NCBI GenBank assembly: GCA_021495925.1
Contig: JAKEKT010000056.1
Coordinates: 181,674-245,673, forward strand
Direction of reading: 5' to 3'
From: Diplodia intermedia
Lineage: Eukaryota; Ascomycota; Dothideomycetes; Botryosphaeriales; Botryosphaeriaceae
DNA length: 64,000 nt
Below, piece after piece: positions 42,021-53,269 of this stretch (position 1 is its first letter; each line of letters begins with the position of its first letter). Below the pieces are notes generated by a model. It had not been told where the DNA came from and searched no databases. It saw only the letters and a program-made list of their open reading frames with translations. A program made the translations under genes and the position numbers.

Positions 42021-42827
42021 ATGATTATGGAAGTGAGCGTGCAATTGATTTTTTTGGTGGCTTCGGGAAGAATACTTGGTTGTGATCTGTGCGAAGCATC
42101 GAGGCCAACTTGCCGTAGGATGGCTTCCGTTTGCCCTAGGATGGGCTAAGTATCAAAGGTACGCGGCTGTTAAGTTTGCTTAGAACGTAGCGGTGTAGTG
42201 GCTATGGTCGTGGATGGCGGGATTTTAGATGCGGGTGCAGCAGAAGCGAAAGCCTACGGCGTTGTCCTACCGTGGATATTTCTAAGCGAACGCATAGGAA
42301 GAGCTCTCTGAAAGTCACGGGGGACAGGAGACGTTTGTAGAGGACAAAGACAAGAGGTGTTTGTGCTCACTCAGTAACGGCCATTGTTTGTTCTCTCCGT
42401 TGAGGCATCAAAGATCGAAAAACGTTCGAGAAACACAAGGGAAGCAAGCCATAAAAGCTTACGGGGAGCTGGATACAATGGTTTTGGCGACCCAATTTAG
42501 TAGTGGTATATTTGATTTGATAAGTGTATATCAGCCATGGGCTTGACTGTAGGTTCTTCGATTACCACAGTGGCTTCTCAGCTCTCTTTCAGGTATAACA
42601 CGTGCACTGCAGTGTACATGAACAATAACCCTATCGGACAGAAGCGACGGTCTATGTGCCACTCCACGAAGTGTGTTGTCGCTAAACAACGGGGCACTCT
42701 AACTTGCATAAAACCCTTTCAGTGAGCACCTCAACCCAGATTCCTCCCTCACTTTCCACCTCTGCTTGCCTTTCCACTCTGACTTTGGAGTACCGGCAAC
42801 CTACCAAAACCAAGGACAGTCACAACT
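42021..42827. other. Intergenic region upstream of member G
   Basis: No gene. The last 120 bases before 42828 are C/T-rich and follow a CATAAAA element near 42708 that may be the TATA box of member G. Confidence 0.4.
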
Positions 42828-43640
42828 ATGAGTCACCTCAGACCAGCACAGCAGGCTCGTAAGTCCCCTCTCGGCTGGATCGACCTCCCAGGAGAGATCA
42901 AGAACCGGATCTACGAGCTAACACTTGTGTCGAAGGCTCCGGTCTACATCCGCTCCCACTACGTCCGACCCGCAGGCCTGCAGTTCCGTTTGTTCCGCGA
43001 CTACGACAGTCATGATTACGACAGTCATGAGGTAGAGAAGTACGGCCGGAGCCACTTGCACAGGATTTCCCCCAACCTCTTGCTGGCCAACAAGCAAACC
43101 TACCGGGAAGGGTGCCCCATCCTGTACAGGAGGAACAACCTGGCCTTCCACCACCAGGACGCCTTCAACATGTTCATGATGCGGCTGGACGGCATCCGCC
43201 CGTGCGGATTCACCCTGCCGTTGCTGTTCGTCGAACACATCACTCTTTCCCCAGAGGCGGAGGTCGATTACGAGCATCTCATGCTGTTCCGCAAGCTCAA
43301 CGGGTGGCGCATCTTCAGCAAGAGCTGCCAAAACCTCAAGACCATCACTCTCGACGAGCGGTGCTTCTCTTGGCCTCAGCTGGACGCTATCGTGTTCATC
43401 AAATTCGGAGGGTTTGATTTCATCGTCAAACACCAGGGAGAACACAAGGCACTCGAGCTCATCGAGAACATGAAGGTGTCCTTTCGTACGGCCGGGAGGA
43501 TCTACCGCCGGCCTTGGCGAGGCCTTCCGGAGACGACCAATATCGTCGAGAGTTTTCGCCGTTACTGGGAGAGGGAAGTGGTGGGGTGTATGAAGTATGT
43601 TTTGGTACTTGAGCAGCTTTTCCCAAAGCTGCAGCTCTGA
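42828..43640 (+). CDS. LPxELxNxIY family protein, member G (isolated copy)
   Basis: Single exon, 270 residues, ATG at 42828 (MSHLRPAQQARKS). The core LGWIDLPGEIKNRIYELTLV begins near residue 18 and the second motif is PNLLLANKQTYREGCPILYR. FRKLNGWRIFSKSCQNLKTI aligns with member F. A small in-frame duplication gives SHDYDSHDYDSHE-like sequence around residues 62-66 (direct repeat TACGACAGTCATGA at 43006-43031). It lies 16 kb from the main cluster, so the family is dispersed as well as tandem. Function unknown. Confidence 0.75.
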   Translation: MSHLRPAQQARKSPLGWIDLPGEIKNRIYELTLVSKAPVYIRSHYVRPAGLQFRLFRDYDSHDYDSHEVEKYGRSHLHRISPNLLLANKQTYREGCPILYRRNNLAFHHQDAFNMFMMRLDGIRPCGFTLPLLFVEHITLSPEAEVDYEHLMLFRKLNGWRIFSKSCQNLKTITLDERCFSWPQLDAIVFIKFGGFDFIVKHQGEHKALELIENMKVSFRTAGRIYRRPWRGLPETTNIVESFRRYWEREVVGCMKYVLVLEQLFPKLQL

Positions 43641-45207
43641 ACTGCTTAGAGGGACCGACATGTTAAAGCAATGGGAGAAGCAGGGCTTAGGTGCGATGAA
43701 ACTCTCCGCGCCTAGAGAGTATGCCTCTAGTCCTGGAGCTTCCGTTTCGAGGTTTTGAATACAAAGCGGCAGGAAATCTTGATAGATTCTGGAGTAGTTT
43801 CTAGTTGTTCATACAGAAAATTGTTCATATTCCACCAAAATTGCAATAAGCGCGGACAAATGCGTCAACGAAAATTCCATAATAGTCCATTGACCAATGA
43901 ACCCTAAACACCAGTGTTAAGGTGAGAAGCACCAAATAATAGATGACAACAGACGAGCAGAAGAAGGCGTGACTAGCTCCTAAAAGACCCGACAATCAGT
44001 AAATCCCAAACACCAGCGCTGAAATGAGAGGCAAAAAGTAATAAATGAGAACAAATAACAAAGAAATGACATAGTACACTTGAAGCCCCCACAAAGGGGT
44101 TTGATCTCCATCAATATTGGTTTTCTTCTTCGGGATTCGCCGTAGCAGATTAGATCGGGTGGGGATTGCGATGCATCTGTGCCATGGGATAAAGGGTGCC
44201 GGACGCAGCACGGACTGCAGGCTCTGAGGTAGATTGCGAAGGTTTGAGCGTGAATCGGCGGCGCACTTGGTCCCATGAGCGGGTCGTACTCGTAGGCCTC
44301 TTTAACCTCGGGCGTATCTGGAGGATTTTTAACAAGCGCACGAACTTCTCCGGTGCCGAGCCGCACGATCTGCGAGTGTTGGTGGGGAGCTTGACGGGAT
44401 AGATTCGCGGGAATGGCTTTACCTTGATGAACTTGCAGCTTTGGAAACGGAAGGGAGACAGGCACGTTCTGATCCACCCGTCTCGTCCGAAGTGGCCATC
44501 GTCGATTGGACCCAGTGAGTTGGTGAGCCCCAAATCATCGACTGCTCCAAAATTATATCGGTTGAGTATGTGTTCGTCAAAACAAGGGCAAGTACTGCAG
44601 AATATCCGGGCATATCGAAGATAAATGAAATCTGTCGGTTTAGCCCGTCGCTATGTGATGGAAAGCGTTAGAACAAGCCTGAAGCGCCTGAAGTGATCCA
44701 TCATAATGCCTGTGGTGCATTTCATGCCAGCCAAGGAAATTGCTAAACGCAGTATCGCGAATGTAGAAATTGCCATCCTTCCAATGGGCGTCCTGCAAGT
44801 TGCAAGCCTCTTCTACTTTCAAGAGCGCAAGGCTGCTAATTTTTCTCCAGAACTTGCCGACGTCCGAGACCCTAGACTTTTCCACTTCTGTAATAGTCGA
44901 AATTGTCTCACCATTTCCACTGGACCAGAAAAGAAGAAAAAGTTGGCCTGTGTGCCGGTTCAGAGTGAGGTTGGATGAGTATAGCAGGTGGCTTTTGTCA
45001 TCAACTTTGGCGATACCTGTCACTGCGCAGGATCCGGGCGGCTTGAAGAAGTGCGGTACAAATTACTGGAAGTGATGACGGTCCGCTTATGTAATGTGAG
45101 CCCCACCTTTTGCAGCCACAGCTGGTCAGCCTGGACCTACCCTGCACTCCATCCAGCCGCCACCGCCATCTTCGCTACCTCGCACGGCGACACACTGATG
45201 AGCCTTG
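43641..45207. other. AT-richer region with a probable decayed membrane-protein gene
   Basis: The minus strand carries protein-like fragments in several frames (listed as a pseudogene at 43850-45050). I find no intact gene here. Confidence 0.4.
43850..45050 (-). pseudogene. Decayed gene with C-terminal membrane segment (or an unresolved multi-exon gene)
   Basis: Protein-like fragments follow one another on the minus strand in different frames: KFWRKISSLALLKVEEACNL and GWHEMHHRHYDG (44640-45050), GEVRALVKNPPDTPEVKEAY (near 44340), AIPTRSNLLRRIPKKKTN and WGLQVYYVISLLFVLIYYFL (43996-44180). The last resembles the WGxxxxxxI-helix C-termini of uncharacterised fungal membrane proteins. A stop follows, and then a second, diverged copy of the same segment (VVIYYLVLLTLTLVFRVHW, near 43880-43950), which indicates a partial tandem duplication. 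No ATG-anchored exon chain could be built. Confidence 0.4.
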
Positions 45208-47699
45208 ATGCCACAGCCCGAGCTGGCCAAGCGATCTTGCAGCCGGTGTCATGCGAAGAAGATCAAGGTCTGCCTGGAATCCCTAACCACGTGACGTCGT
45301 GCTGACCGAAGGCCAAAAGTGCAACAAAGAACTGCCGCAATGCTCGCCCTGCCGTCGGACCCGGGAAAGATGTGTGTACGAGCAGCGGAATAGAACTCCG
45401 CTGACCAGAAAGTGAGACCACGTACGGCTGGCGACGGATACGACCCTTACACGTCTCAGATACCTCACCGAAGTCGAGCAGCAGCTGGCAGAAGCCCGCG
45501 CCCTCGTGCAGCAGTATGCTTCTGCCCCCGTTCTGAACTCCAGTCTTGCCCTCGCAGATACAACGGGGTTTGATGCCAATAGTGTGCTGCCGAATGCGCC
45601 CTTCCCGCAGCTGGCCGAGGCCCGAGTTGCACCGCAAGTACGCAACCCGGCGAGCGAGTCCGCGTCATCGCCGTCCAACACTTTCGCTGTCGCTTCGAGC
45701 CATGAAAGCAGTAAAAACCCGCCCTCGTCGGTGGGGGAAGTCCCAGCTATCCACGACCTGAACGAGAAAACACACAAACCATCCAATTCGAAAGCAATCA
45801 CATTTCCTCTTGAGCCAACGCCCGCATCCGTTTCTGGCAATCTGGAATGGGATGAACGGAGTGCCGCCAAGAATCAAGCACCGGCAGATGGAATGGGGAA
45901 CTTGGTCAATGGTGGAAACGAGGGCTATCTTGGTGGGCTCAATCAACTCTTCAACATCGCTTGTTCCTGCTAAAGTACCTTGACCAGGTGTGGCATCGGG
46001 CGCGTCCTTCTTACATCTCACCGACGCAGGCCATTCGCTCGATAACGAACAGACTGATGACCTAGGTCTATCAAACGCTACAAGCGAAGATGTGTCTGCT
46101 CCTTCCGCACAACAGAGTCTCCCACCCTCTCGACTCGACCCCTTCATCGACGACTACTTCAGCATCTACCATCCGTCCTACCCTCTCATACACGAAGCGA
46201 CCTTTCGAGCCGAGTACATGGAAGTCATTCCGAGGCCACCCGGTACCCTTTGGCACGTCCTTCTCTACGTCGTCTCAGCTCTCGGCGCGTGCATCTCGGG
46301 GAAGTATCCATCGGGAACAGACGTTGCGCTGTTTGAAGCGGCGAAAAGCAGACTCTCTTTCGACATATTGGAGACAGGAAGCATGATGCTCGTGCAAGTG
46401 CTCGTCCTCGTCGCCAACTACGTCCAAAAGGCCAACAAGCCGAATTCCGGCTACAACTACCTTGGCCTGGCCAAGCGTGTTGCCGTGGGCATTGGGCTCC
46501 ACAGGGAGTATTCCGACTGGACTGTCAGTCCCTGGCAGATGGAGATGCGCCGTCGAGTGTGGTGGGGCCTGGTCATCTTCGACACCGGCGCATCCATCAC
46601 ATTTTCGCGGCCGATCGATTCGCCCACAGGTGTAGACGTCGGACTGCCCAGGAACTTTCGAGACACGGTGTGTGTACCTTGCTCACAGATCTAATCCCAC
46701 GCGACTAACCTCCAGCGGTCCAGGACCTGACGAGGGCATCTACACACTTCCCAGCCGAAGCCGCAGAGACGACCATCTACACCAGTTTCCGCTGCCAAGC
46801 ACTCTTCAACCTCGCCATTCAAGATATCTTCGCGGCGCTCATCAGCGGGTCCTATCCTTCGCCCGAGGCGCTCCTCCAACTCGACGACTCGCGCATCGGG
46901 AGCTGGCTGGCCAATCTGCCCCCATACTTCAACCAAGACGCAGTGCAAGCGCCCAAGTTCGCCCTCTGCCACGCCGTCCTGCACCTGCGCTGCCGCAACT
47001 TCAAGATCATCATGTACCGGCCGTTCGTGATCCGGTCCGCGGTGCTCCAGAACCGCGCCCGCGCCGCCGCCCGGTCTCAGCAGCAAGAAAGCGACGTCGA
47101 CGAGCAGTCCTCCTCGCAGCGCACCGACCCGTCGTCCGCCATCAACCTCGCCATCCAGCGCTGCCTCCAAGCCGCCGCCGAGACCATCGCCACGACGTCG
47201 GCGCTCTGGTTCGGCGAGGGCGCCGCCTTTAGCTCCAGCGCCGCCACCAACCGCTCCCCCATGGCGTGCTGGTACGGCATCTACTTCGTCTTCCAGGCCG
47301 TCATCATCCCGATCGTGTCGCTGCGGAACGAGCCGCAGTCGGGACGCGCGGAGGAATGGCGGCGGCAGGTGCGGCAGGCGGTGCGGACGCTGGAGGATAT
47401 GGCGCGGGTGAACGCGACGGCGACGCGGTGCCTGCGGGTGATTGCACGGCTGTGTGGGCCGTTCCTTTTAGGCGACGAGGTCATCGCGACGGAGGAGAGC
47501 CCGCAGACGCAGCTGAATGATTTGAATTCGTTGCTGTGGCCCCTGGATTCCACGCAGTTTGGGTACGAGGCTGTTCCGTAAGTTCTTTTCTTTTCTTGTT
47601 GCTGCCCGATGGTTTGTCGAGTGGAGCTGATATGGTGGCAGTGGCGACGGGGGTATCACGGATTTCTTCAATCAGCTCCCGGGATTCCAGTGGGAGTGA
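45208..47699 (+). CDS. Zn2Cys6 (GAL4-type) transcription factor, first of three
   Basis: Six exons: 45208-45267, 45320-45411, 45460-45932, 45988-46667, 46724-47577 and 47642-47699, giving 738 residues. Splicing is needed to build the zinc cluster: Cys11, 14, 21, 28, 31 and 38 (CSRCHAKKIK, then CNKELPQCSPCRRTRERC), exact C-x2-C-x6-C-x6-C-x2-C-x6-C. A helix YLTEVEQQLAEARALVQQY follows. The fungal middle homology domain begins near GVASGASFLHLTDAG and includes DDYFSIYHPSYPLIHEATF, NYLGLAKRVAVGIGLHREY and RRRVWWGLVIFDTGASITFS. At 46668 two splice choices keep frame; I prefer the acceptor at 46723 because it lies at a better distance from the CTAAC branch. Targets unknown. Confidence 0.88.
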
Positions 47700-50158
47700 C
47701 CCACTCTGTACATCCTTCGCCATCAAGGTGAGCGAAGGGTGGAGTCCTGTCGGAGGTCGCTACGGCGCGGTGGATCTCTCCGTTGCCCCCTGCGTTTGCG
47801 GCGCGCAACTCAGCTCTTCTCCCGCCTCTATATTCGGAACTGCTGGCTGCCGAAGCCTGTTGTTTATATCCCCTTGGCATCACCTTTCTTTTTTCCCGTC
47901 CCAATCCTTCTGCTCATCAATCCGTACCTCTGCAGATATACAACCCGGTATCTCGGCTGCAGTGGCGACGCCCCCCGTCAGCAGGGGCTTGTCTTGTGAA
48001 CACCTACGATGCGTGGCCGGAGCTCGCTCCAGCGGCCACGCCCCTTCCATTTACCGCAGCCCAATTGCAACCGGTAGCTTGGCACGCAACCACCACCACT
48101 GACGTATCCGCAGCAATATACGAAATCCTTCTTCTTCTGGACGGCAGCAATGATTCAGCCGCACCCCCGCCCCGCATCCGCGATTATCGTACGTGGTTCA
48201 TTGGCCAGGGTCCATCGGGACGCAACGACGGCGATCCCGATGCAACTTTACCTGCCGCTCAGCCGCTCTGTGGGGCCGTCTCCGTTCCAAATCGCGACCG
48301 AGGATCCACACTGCATTGCTCATCATCATCCATCATCTCGCCTGCGCGCGCGCATCGCTCGGATAGGTGCACTCCCGCTCCCCATGCCACGGTGCCGGGA
48401 AGGGAGCGCGGAGATCGCTGGCATGGTGCTGATGTCGGTTTGCCTGTCTCTCGTTCTGATGTTATTTGTATGTACATACATACCTATATGCCAAACGTCG
48501 CGCTTTTTTTTTTCTTTTTTTTTTTCGACGTCCCGCCCTAATCAGCAACCGGATGGCTTGGTGCCGACGGTTTCATGCGTTGGGCGGGCGGGCACGACCC
48601 CACGGATGCAAGGATGTGGGCAGCTGAAAAAAGCGCAGATCTCGTCTCGGCTCGTTCTCGACCTATAATTGCGCAGGGGAGGAGCCGCGTCGGTGATGAG
48701 CAGAGAGGCGTTGTGGCGGCAGTTAGGCTGCGGGAGAGGCTTGCAGACCAGAAGAAAACCAGGGGCCGGGCGGCACAAATGCAAATCAATCCATAGGTAC
48801 CCGACGTGCGCGCGCTATTATTACGACACCCGGTGGCGGAAGATGCGGCCAGCTCGAAGCCATCATGGCGCCAAGCCGACGAGTCATGCCTCTCGATAGC
48901 GGATTGGACGGTCGACGATGATGCAAGTGCGGAGGGAGAGGGAGACATGGTACGAAAGTACTTTCAGCGGGAATGGCGTGAATGATGCCCAAGCAGCCGC
49001 CTCCCGCAGGATCCCAAGTCACCTGAGGGGCCGGCCGGCCTCGAACGTCTTACCGGGGGATCGAGGTGCTTGTCACAATATTGCGGGCGGCGCGTGATAT
49101 GTAGGGATCATGGTCGCAGAACAGGCCTCCGCGGACCGGTTTGCTCTCTTCCCCCCGAAAGCTTATTGCGTTGATCATTCCGCATTGACACGCCGGGCGC
49201 GTCATCATTGGCCAGACGCGCTGCGGGAAAAAGCAGGCCGCAAAACGGGGCTGCAGACCTCTACGTCAACAAGCTCGGCACTTGACTACTGCGGGCGCGG
49301 CTGCTGACAACAGCAGCCGCAGCAGACCGGTGTGGGACATGCAGCCACATACACCTCTCGTTTGGCCCCCCCGGAACAGGCGGTATTCGTGGGACCGCCC
49401 AGCAGCGACGGGGAAGCGCGTGCTAGCATGCTGCCGGACGTACCTCCGGGGTGCGTGTTGCGCCCACCACCAACTCTAATCTTGCGACGCTAACCTGGTG
49501 CACCCGCTCTTTCCCCCCGCAAACGGAAATCAACACGGACGGCGTTGCCTTGGCCGGCTTGCTGCTCCGCTGCCCTGTACGAGTCCCTGTACTACTGCTC
49601 GTGTCCCATCCGCCCGCCCCTGGAGAGGGCAAGAAGACGGGGCGTGGCCGAGATGGGCCAAGGAAGGCTGCTACAGCTCCACGCTACGTGACGCAAGCCG
49701 CCGCCGGCATATGTAAAGATGGGGTCCACCTCATTGCTTTTTGCGTTGCTTCCGCATCCCTGTCCCCGTTCTTCAGCGGGCCGCCGGGAGTTGTTTCTTT
49801 TTGATCTCTTCCCTTATCCACTCCTCCACCCTGCGCGCAGCTCCTCTCCACTCGCTGCGACAGACCCCGGTCGTCAGATCTCGTCGATCGTTTCATGCAA
49901 GAAGGGCCCCCATCGATTCCCCCCGACCCGATGATATAACACATCCGTTGGACCCCGACCTCCTCTTCCGCCCACACCCCCGCCGCCGCCCTGCGTACTG
50001 CTTGCCGCGGCCCCCCCACCCCTTTCCATTTACAGGCACAGGCAATCTTTCCGGCGGTGCAGCGTCGATTGCTACAACACAAACAACAAACACACAAACC
50101 TCACACTTTTCAACACCACGGCCATGTCCTGCATGCCGTAGGCTCCCCCGCCGTACCG
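47700..50158. other. Intergenic region of 2.5 kb, no gene seen
   Basis: It contains a T-rich run near 48505-48527 and otherwise GC-rich sequence. Frames on both strands are short or low in complexity. The last 400 bases are C/T-rich and are the promoter and 5' UTR of the next gene. Confidence 0.45.
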
Positions 50159-51747
50159 ATGACTTCGTTCAGTGAGAGCTACCAGCTGGACGGCACGCAG
50201 AAGGTGCTCCGCGCCGTCATCATCGCATCCATCTGCATAACGGGTGTTTTCATCGCGACGAGATGCTGGATCCGCGTAAGACTGCAGGCAAAGTTCAGCA
50301 GCGACGACTACCTGCTCGTCGCCGCGCTGGTACGTAACTTCCCCCCCAATAGTGGGAGGGGACGGCATGTGGCTAACGAGGGAGGGGCAATATAGGTGGC
50401 TTTTGCCATCCAGACGGGCTTCGGCCTGTACTCGATGGACCACGGCGGCTTCGGGCGGAAGACGGCAGACCTGCCGCGGGACGTGTACGTCTTGGGTTTG
50501 AAGGTGTGTGTGTACCCACAATCTCTCTCTCTCTCCCTCCCCCCAACCAGCCATGCGACATGCCCGACTGACCGCCGCCCCGCCCCTCCCCACAGTGGAT
50601 GGTCCTCACGCAATGCACCTACACCATCGCCCTAATGTTCGCCAAACTCAGCATCGGCCTCCTCCAACTGCGCGTCATGGGCCTCTCGACCTCGACCCTG
50701 CGGCGCATGCACCACGCCACCATCGCCCTCACCATCGTCGTCAGCACGTACGAGTTCCTCACCCTCCTCTTCCAATGCTACCCGACCCCCTCCACCGCCT
50801 CCTCCGCGCACCCCGTCTACCAGCCCGTCCTCATCCCCACCGCGCCCGCCACCGCCACCTGCGCCGCCCGCCGCACCCCCATCCTCGTCTCCGTCTACCT
50901 CTACTCCGCCGCCAACATCGCGCTGGACTGGTACTACTCGCTCGCCATGGTGCCGCTCATCCTGCGCCTGCAGAACATGAAGGCCGTCGTCAAGGCGAGC
51001 GCGATTGCCATCCTCGGCATCGGCGTCGTCGCGTCGGTTGCGACCATCATTCGCCTCAAGTACCTCGTGGGCTTCGCGGACTCGACGGATCCCCTCAGTG
51101 CGATTGTGCCGGTGGGGTTGTGGTCGTGGGTCGAGGAGTGTTTGGGCATGTGTGCGGCGTGTATTGTGACGTTTAGGCCGTTGATGAGGTTGGGGGGTGG
51201 GTGGACGGGGAGGAGTGGGGGGAGTGGGACGGTGGGGGCGGGTGGGGGCGGGGCGAGTGGGGGGTTGTTTGTGACGTGGAAGAGTCGGTTGGATTGCGTT
51301 GCGGAGGAGGAGAAGGGGGTGGGTGGGGGGCGAAGGGGAAGGGGGCGGAGGAAGGGGACGGGCCCGGATGGGGTGAGGATGGAGGAGTTGGAGTTGGAGG
51401 CGGGGGGGAGGTTGGAGGATGAGGAGGATGAGGAGGAATGGGATGATGGCGTTTGTGATGAGGAGTGTGGGGGGAGGAGGGCGAGGGCGGGGACGAGGAC
51501 GGATCCGGGCGTGGGCGGAGGCGTCGTCGAGTACGACGTGGACGACGGCGGCGGCGATATTGCTGTCCGCGAGGATGATCGCTTCCATCACCACGACGGT
51601 ATCGATGACGGCACGACGACGATAATGACGACCCGGACGATGAGCAGTGGCGGCAAGGACAATGTCGACGTCCAGACCGTGCTGAGCGATGCGGATAGCC
51701 AGAAGAGCATTTTGCAGCAGAAGTCTGCGGATTCGTGGCGGTCTTGA
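50159..51747 (+). CDS. Fungal rhodopsin-domain integral membrane protein (SAT4 family), second copy
   Basis: Exons 50159-50329, 50396-50503 and 50596-51747 give 476 residues; introns are 66 and 92 nt and phase 0. It starts MTSFSESYQLDGTQKVLRAV and has the family signature ATRCWIRVRLQAKFSSDDYL after helix 1, seven hydrophobic helices in all, FAKLSIGLLQLRVM in helix 4, and SAIVPVGLWSWVEECLGMCA at helix 7. The C-terminal 150 residues are Gly/Glu/Asp-rich and disordered, partly from G-rich simple sequence (51190-51500). Same family as 40692-42020 but clearly diverged and with different intron positions. Role unknown. Confidence 0.86.
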
Positions 51748-53246
51748 TGTTTTGTTTTGCGCTTGCCACGGCTGACACTGAACGGCTGCTCTCGTTTTCT
51801 TCAAGACATGTATAATGTGTGCACAAGATCTTTTACTTGGGACACGGGCGGCGTTGAGCATCATATCGGCACCGGAGTTCAGCGTCGGCATTCCGAGCCG
51901 TTGTCCACATCTTTCGCATTGTTTCCTAGATACCCCACCTGTAAGCTACTCCGACGAACCTTTGTTATAGTCCATATCGATCTGCGTGACTTGTCTGGGA
52001 AACCCCGCCATCGTCAAGACTGCCAAGTAGTTCCATTATTCGAAACCAGACTTGTATTGATCGACATGATCGCCGAAGGAGCCGGCGCCGTCCTTAGCGT
52101 GCACGTGTGTGTGAGAGCTACTAGTACGTAGGAGCCGTTCCGTCTAGCCGCTACCCGTACACGCACGGCCGTCTGGACCGAGCGCCCAACGTCACTACTA
52201 GGTACTTGGGCCTTTAGCTCTCCCCTTTTGACGCCTAGTAGTGCTGCTGCAGTTAGCACCTGCAGATCGTGAAACCCTGAGCAGCAGACCAGAAAACCAG
52301 TCATGGCGTCGTCCTGCAGCAACGATCTAGCCCTTGCCACTTCCACCCCATAACCAAGTCCCTTCACTATCCTCGCTTTCCATGACTGCGCGTTTCGTCA
52401 AGTTCGACATTGCTTGGTAAGTATCACGTCCCCCGCGTCCCGTCTCATACGGATGAAACGGCACGAGGACCACCACCACATCGTCACAATCTCCGTCGTA
52501 GCGCGCCGCGCCTTGCCCTCGAGCAGTGAGCGTTTCGTACCTGGTACGCAGGGTACCTTCCGAAGAAGCAAGCAAGGTTTGCGCGTTCCCCGTCCGGTGG
52601 GTACGCCATTCCACGCCACGCCACGCTGCACGCCACTACGTATATACTAACGCCGCCCCGCCGCCCCGCTATGCACCGCTACTACTCGTCGTCGAAAGTC
52701 ATTTTCGGGGCGAGATGCGCCGAAAAGAAATTGGCCACCTGCATCTACCTCGTGTAATTTCAACATGGGTTGGCTAGTTGGATACAAGATCTAGACGTAC
52801 GTAACGTCGTAATGGATATCGTGGGATCATATTCGGGATCACGCCAATGTAGTAGGGGGTGGAAGCCGCCTCTGCGGAGGTGCCTCCGGGGAGATGTGGG
52901 CACCGCCTTGGACCCGAGCTGCTGCGGTACAGCTGTTTTGCATCGTTTGACGGAAGTGTTGTTCAACTCACGCACGATCGAGGGATTCGCATGCCTTTTT
53001 GCAGTTTGAGGCTTGGACTCGAACTGTTGGAGAGATGTGCATGTCGGCTTTGGGGATAAGCAGCAGCGTGATGTTCGCTCCATTCAACCACATGCACGAC
53101 TCCCGTCTAATCGACGCGGACGAGAGTAGGGGCCATGACGACGGCGGAGAAGACGGCGATAGTGCACGTGTATGAGGAGAGAGAGTGAGAGATGTACAGC
53201 CCCTTCGCGCAGCCGATGGCTAGCGTAGATATGTTTTTTGCTCATG
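51748..53246. other. Intergenic region with a truncated MITE-like element
   Basis: A left-half copy of MITE family 1 lies at 52717-52800 and a family 2 fragment starts at 53197. No gene is supported. Confidence 0.45.
52717..52800. mobile_element. MITE-like element, family 1, truncated copy
   Basis: From ATGCGCCGAAAAGAAATTGG the sequence follows the left arm of the 62.65-kb copy through to GTTGGATACAAGATCTAGAC (near 52777), which is the inner repeat. The right arm cannot be found in the following 200 bases, so the copy is truncated or too diverged. Confidence 0.55.
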
Positions 53247-53269
53247 TCATGGGTAGCTTGACGAAGCTC
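53197..53269. mobile_element. MITE-like element, family 2, truncated left end
   Basis: CAGCCCCTTCGCGCAGCCGA and the next 45-50 bases match the left end of the full element at 60886. The copy is preceded by TA, as at the full copy, and breaks off near GGGTAGCTTGACG. The stop codon of the adjacent minus-strand transcription factor gene (53247-53249) lies inside it. Confidence 0.7.
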
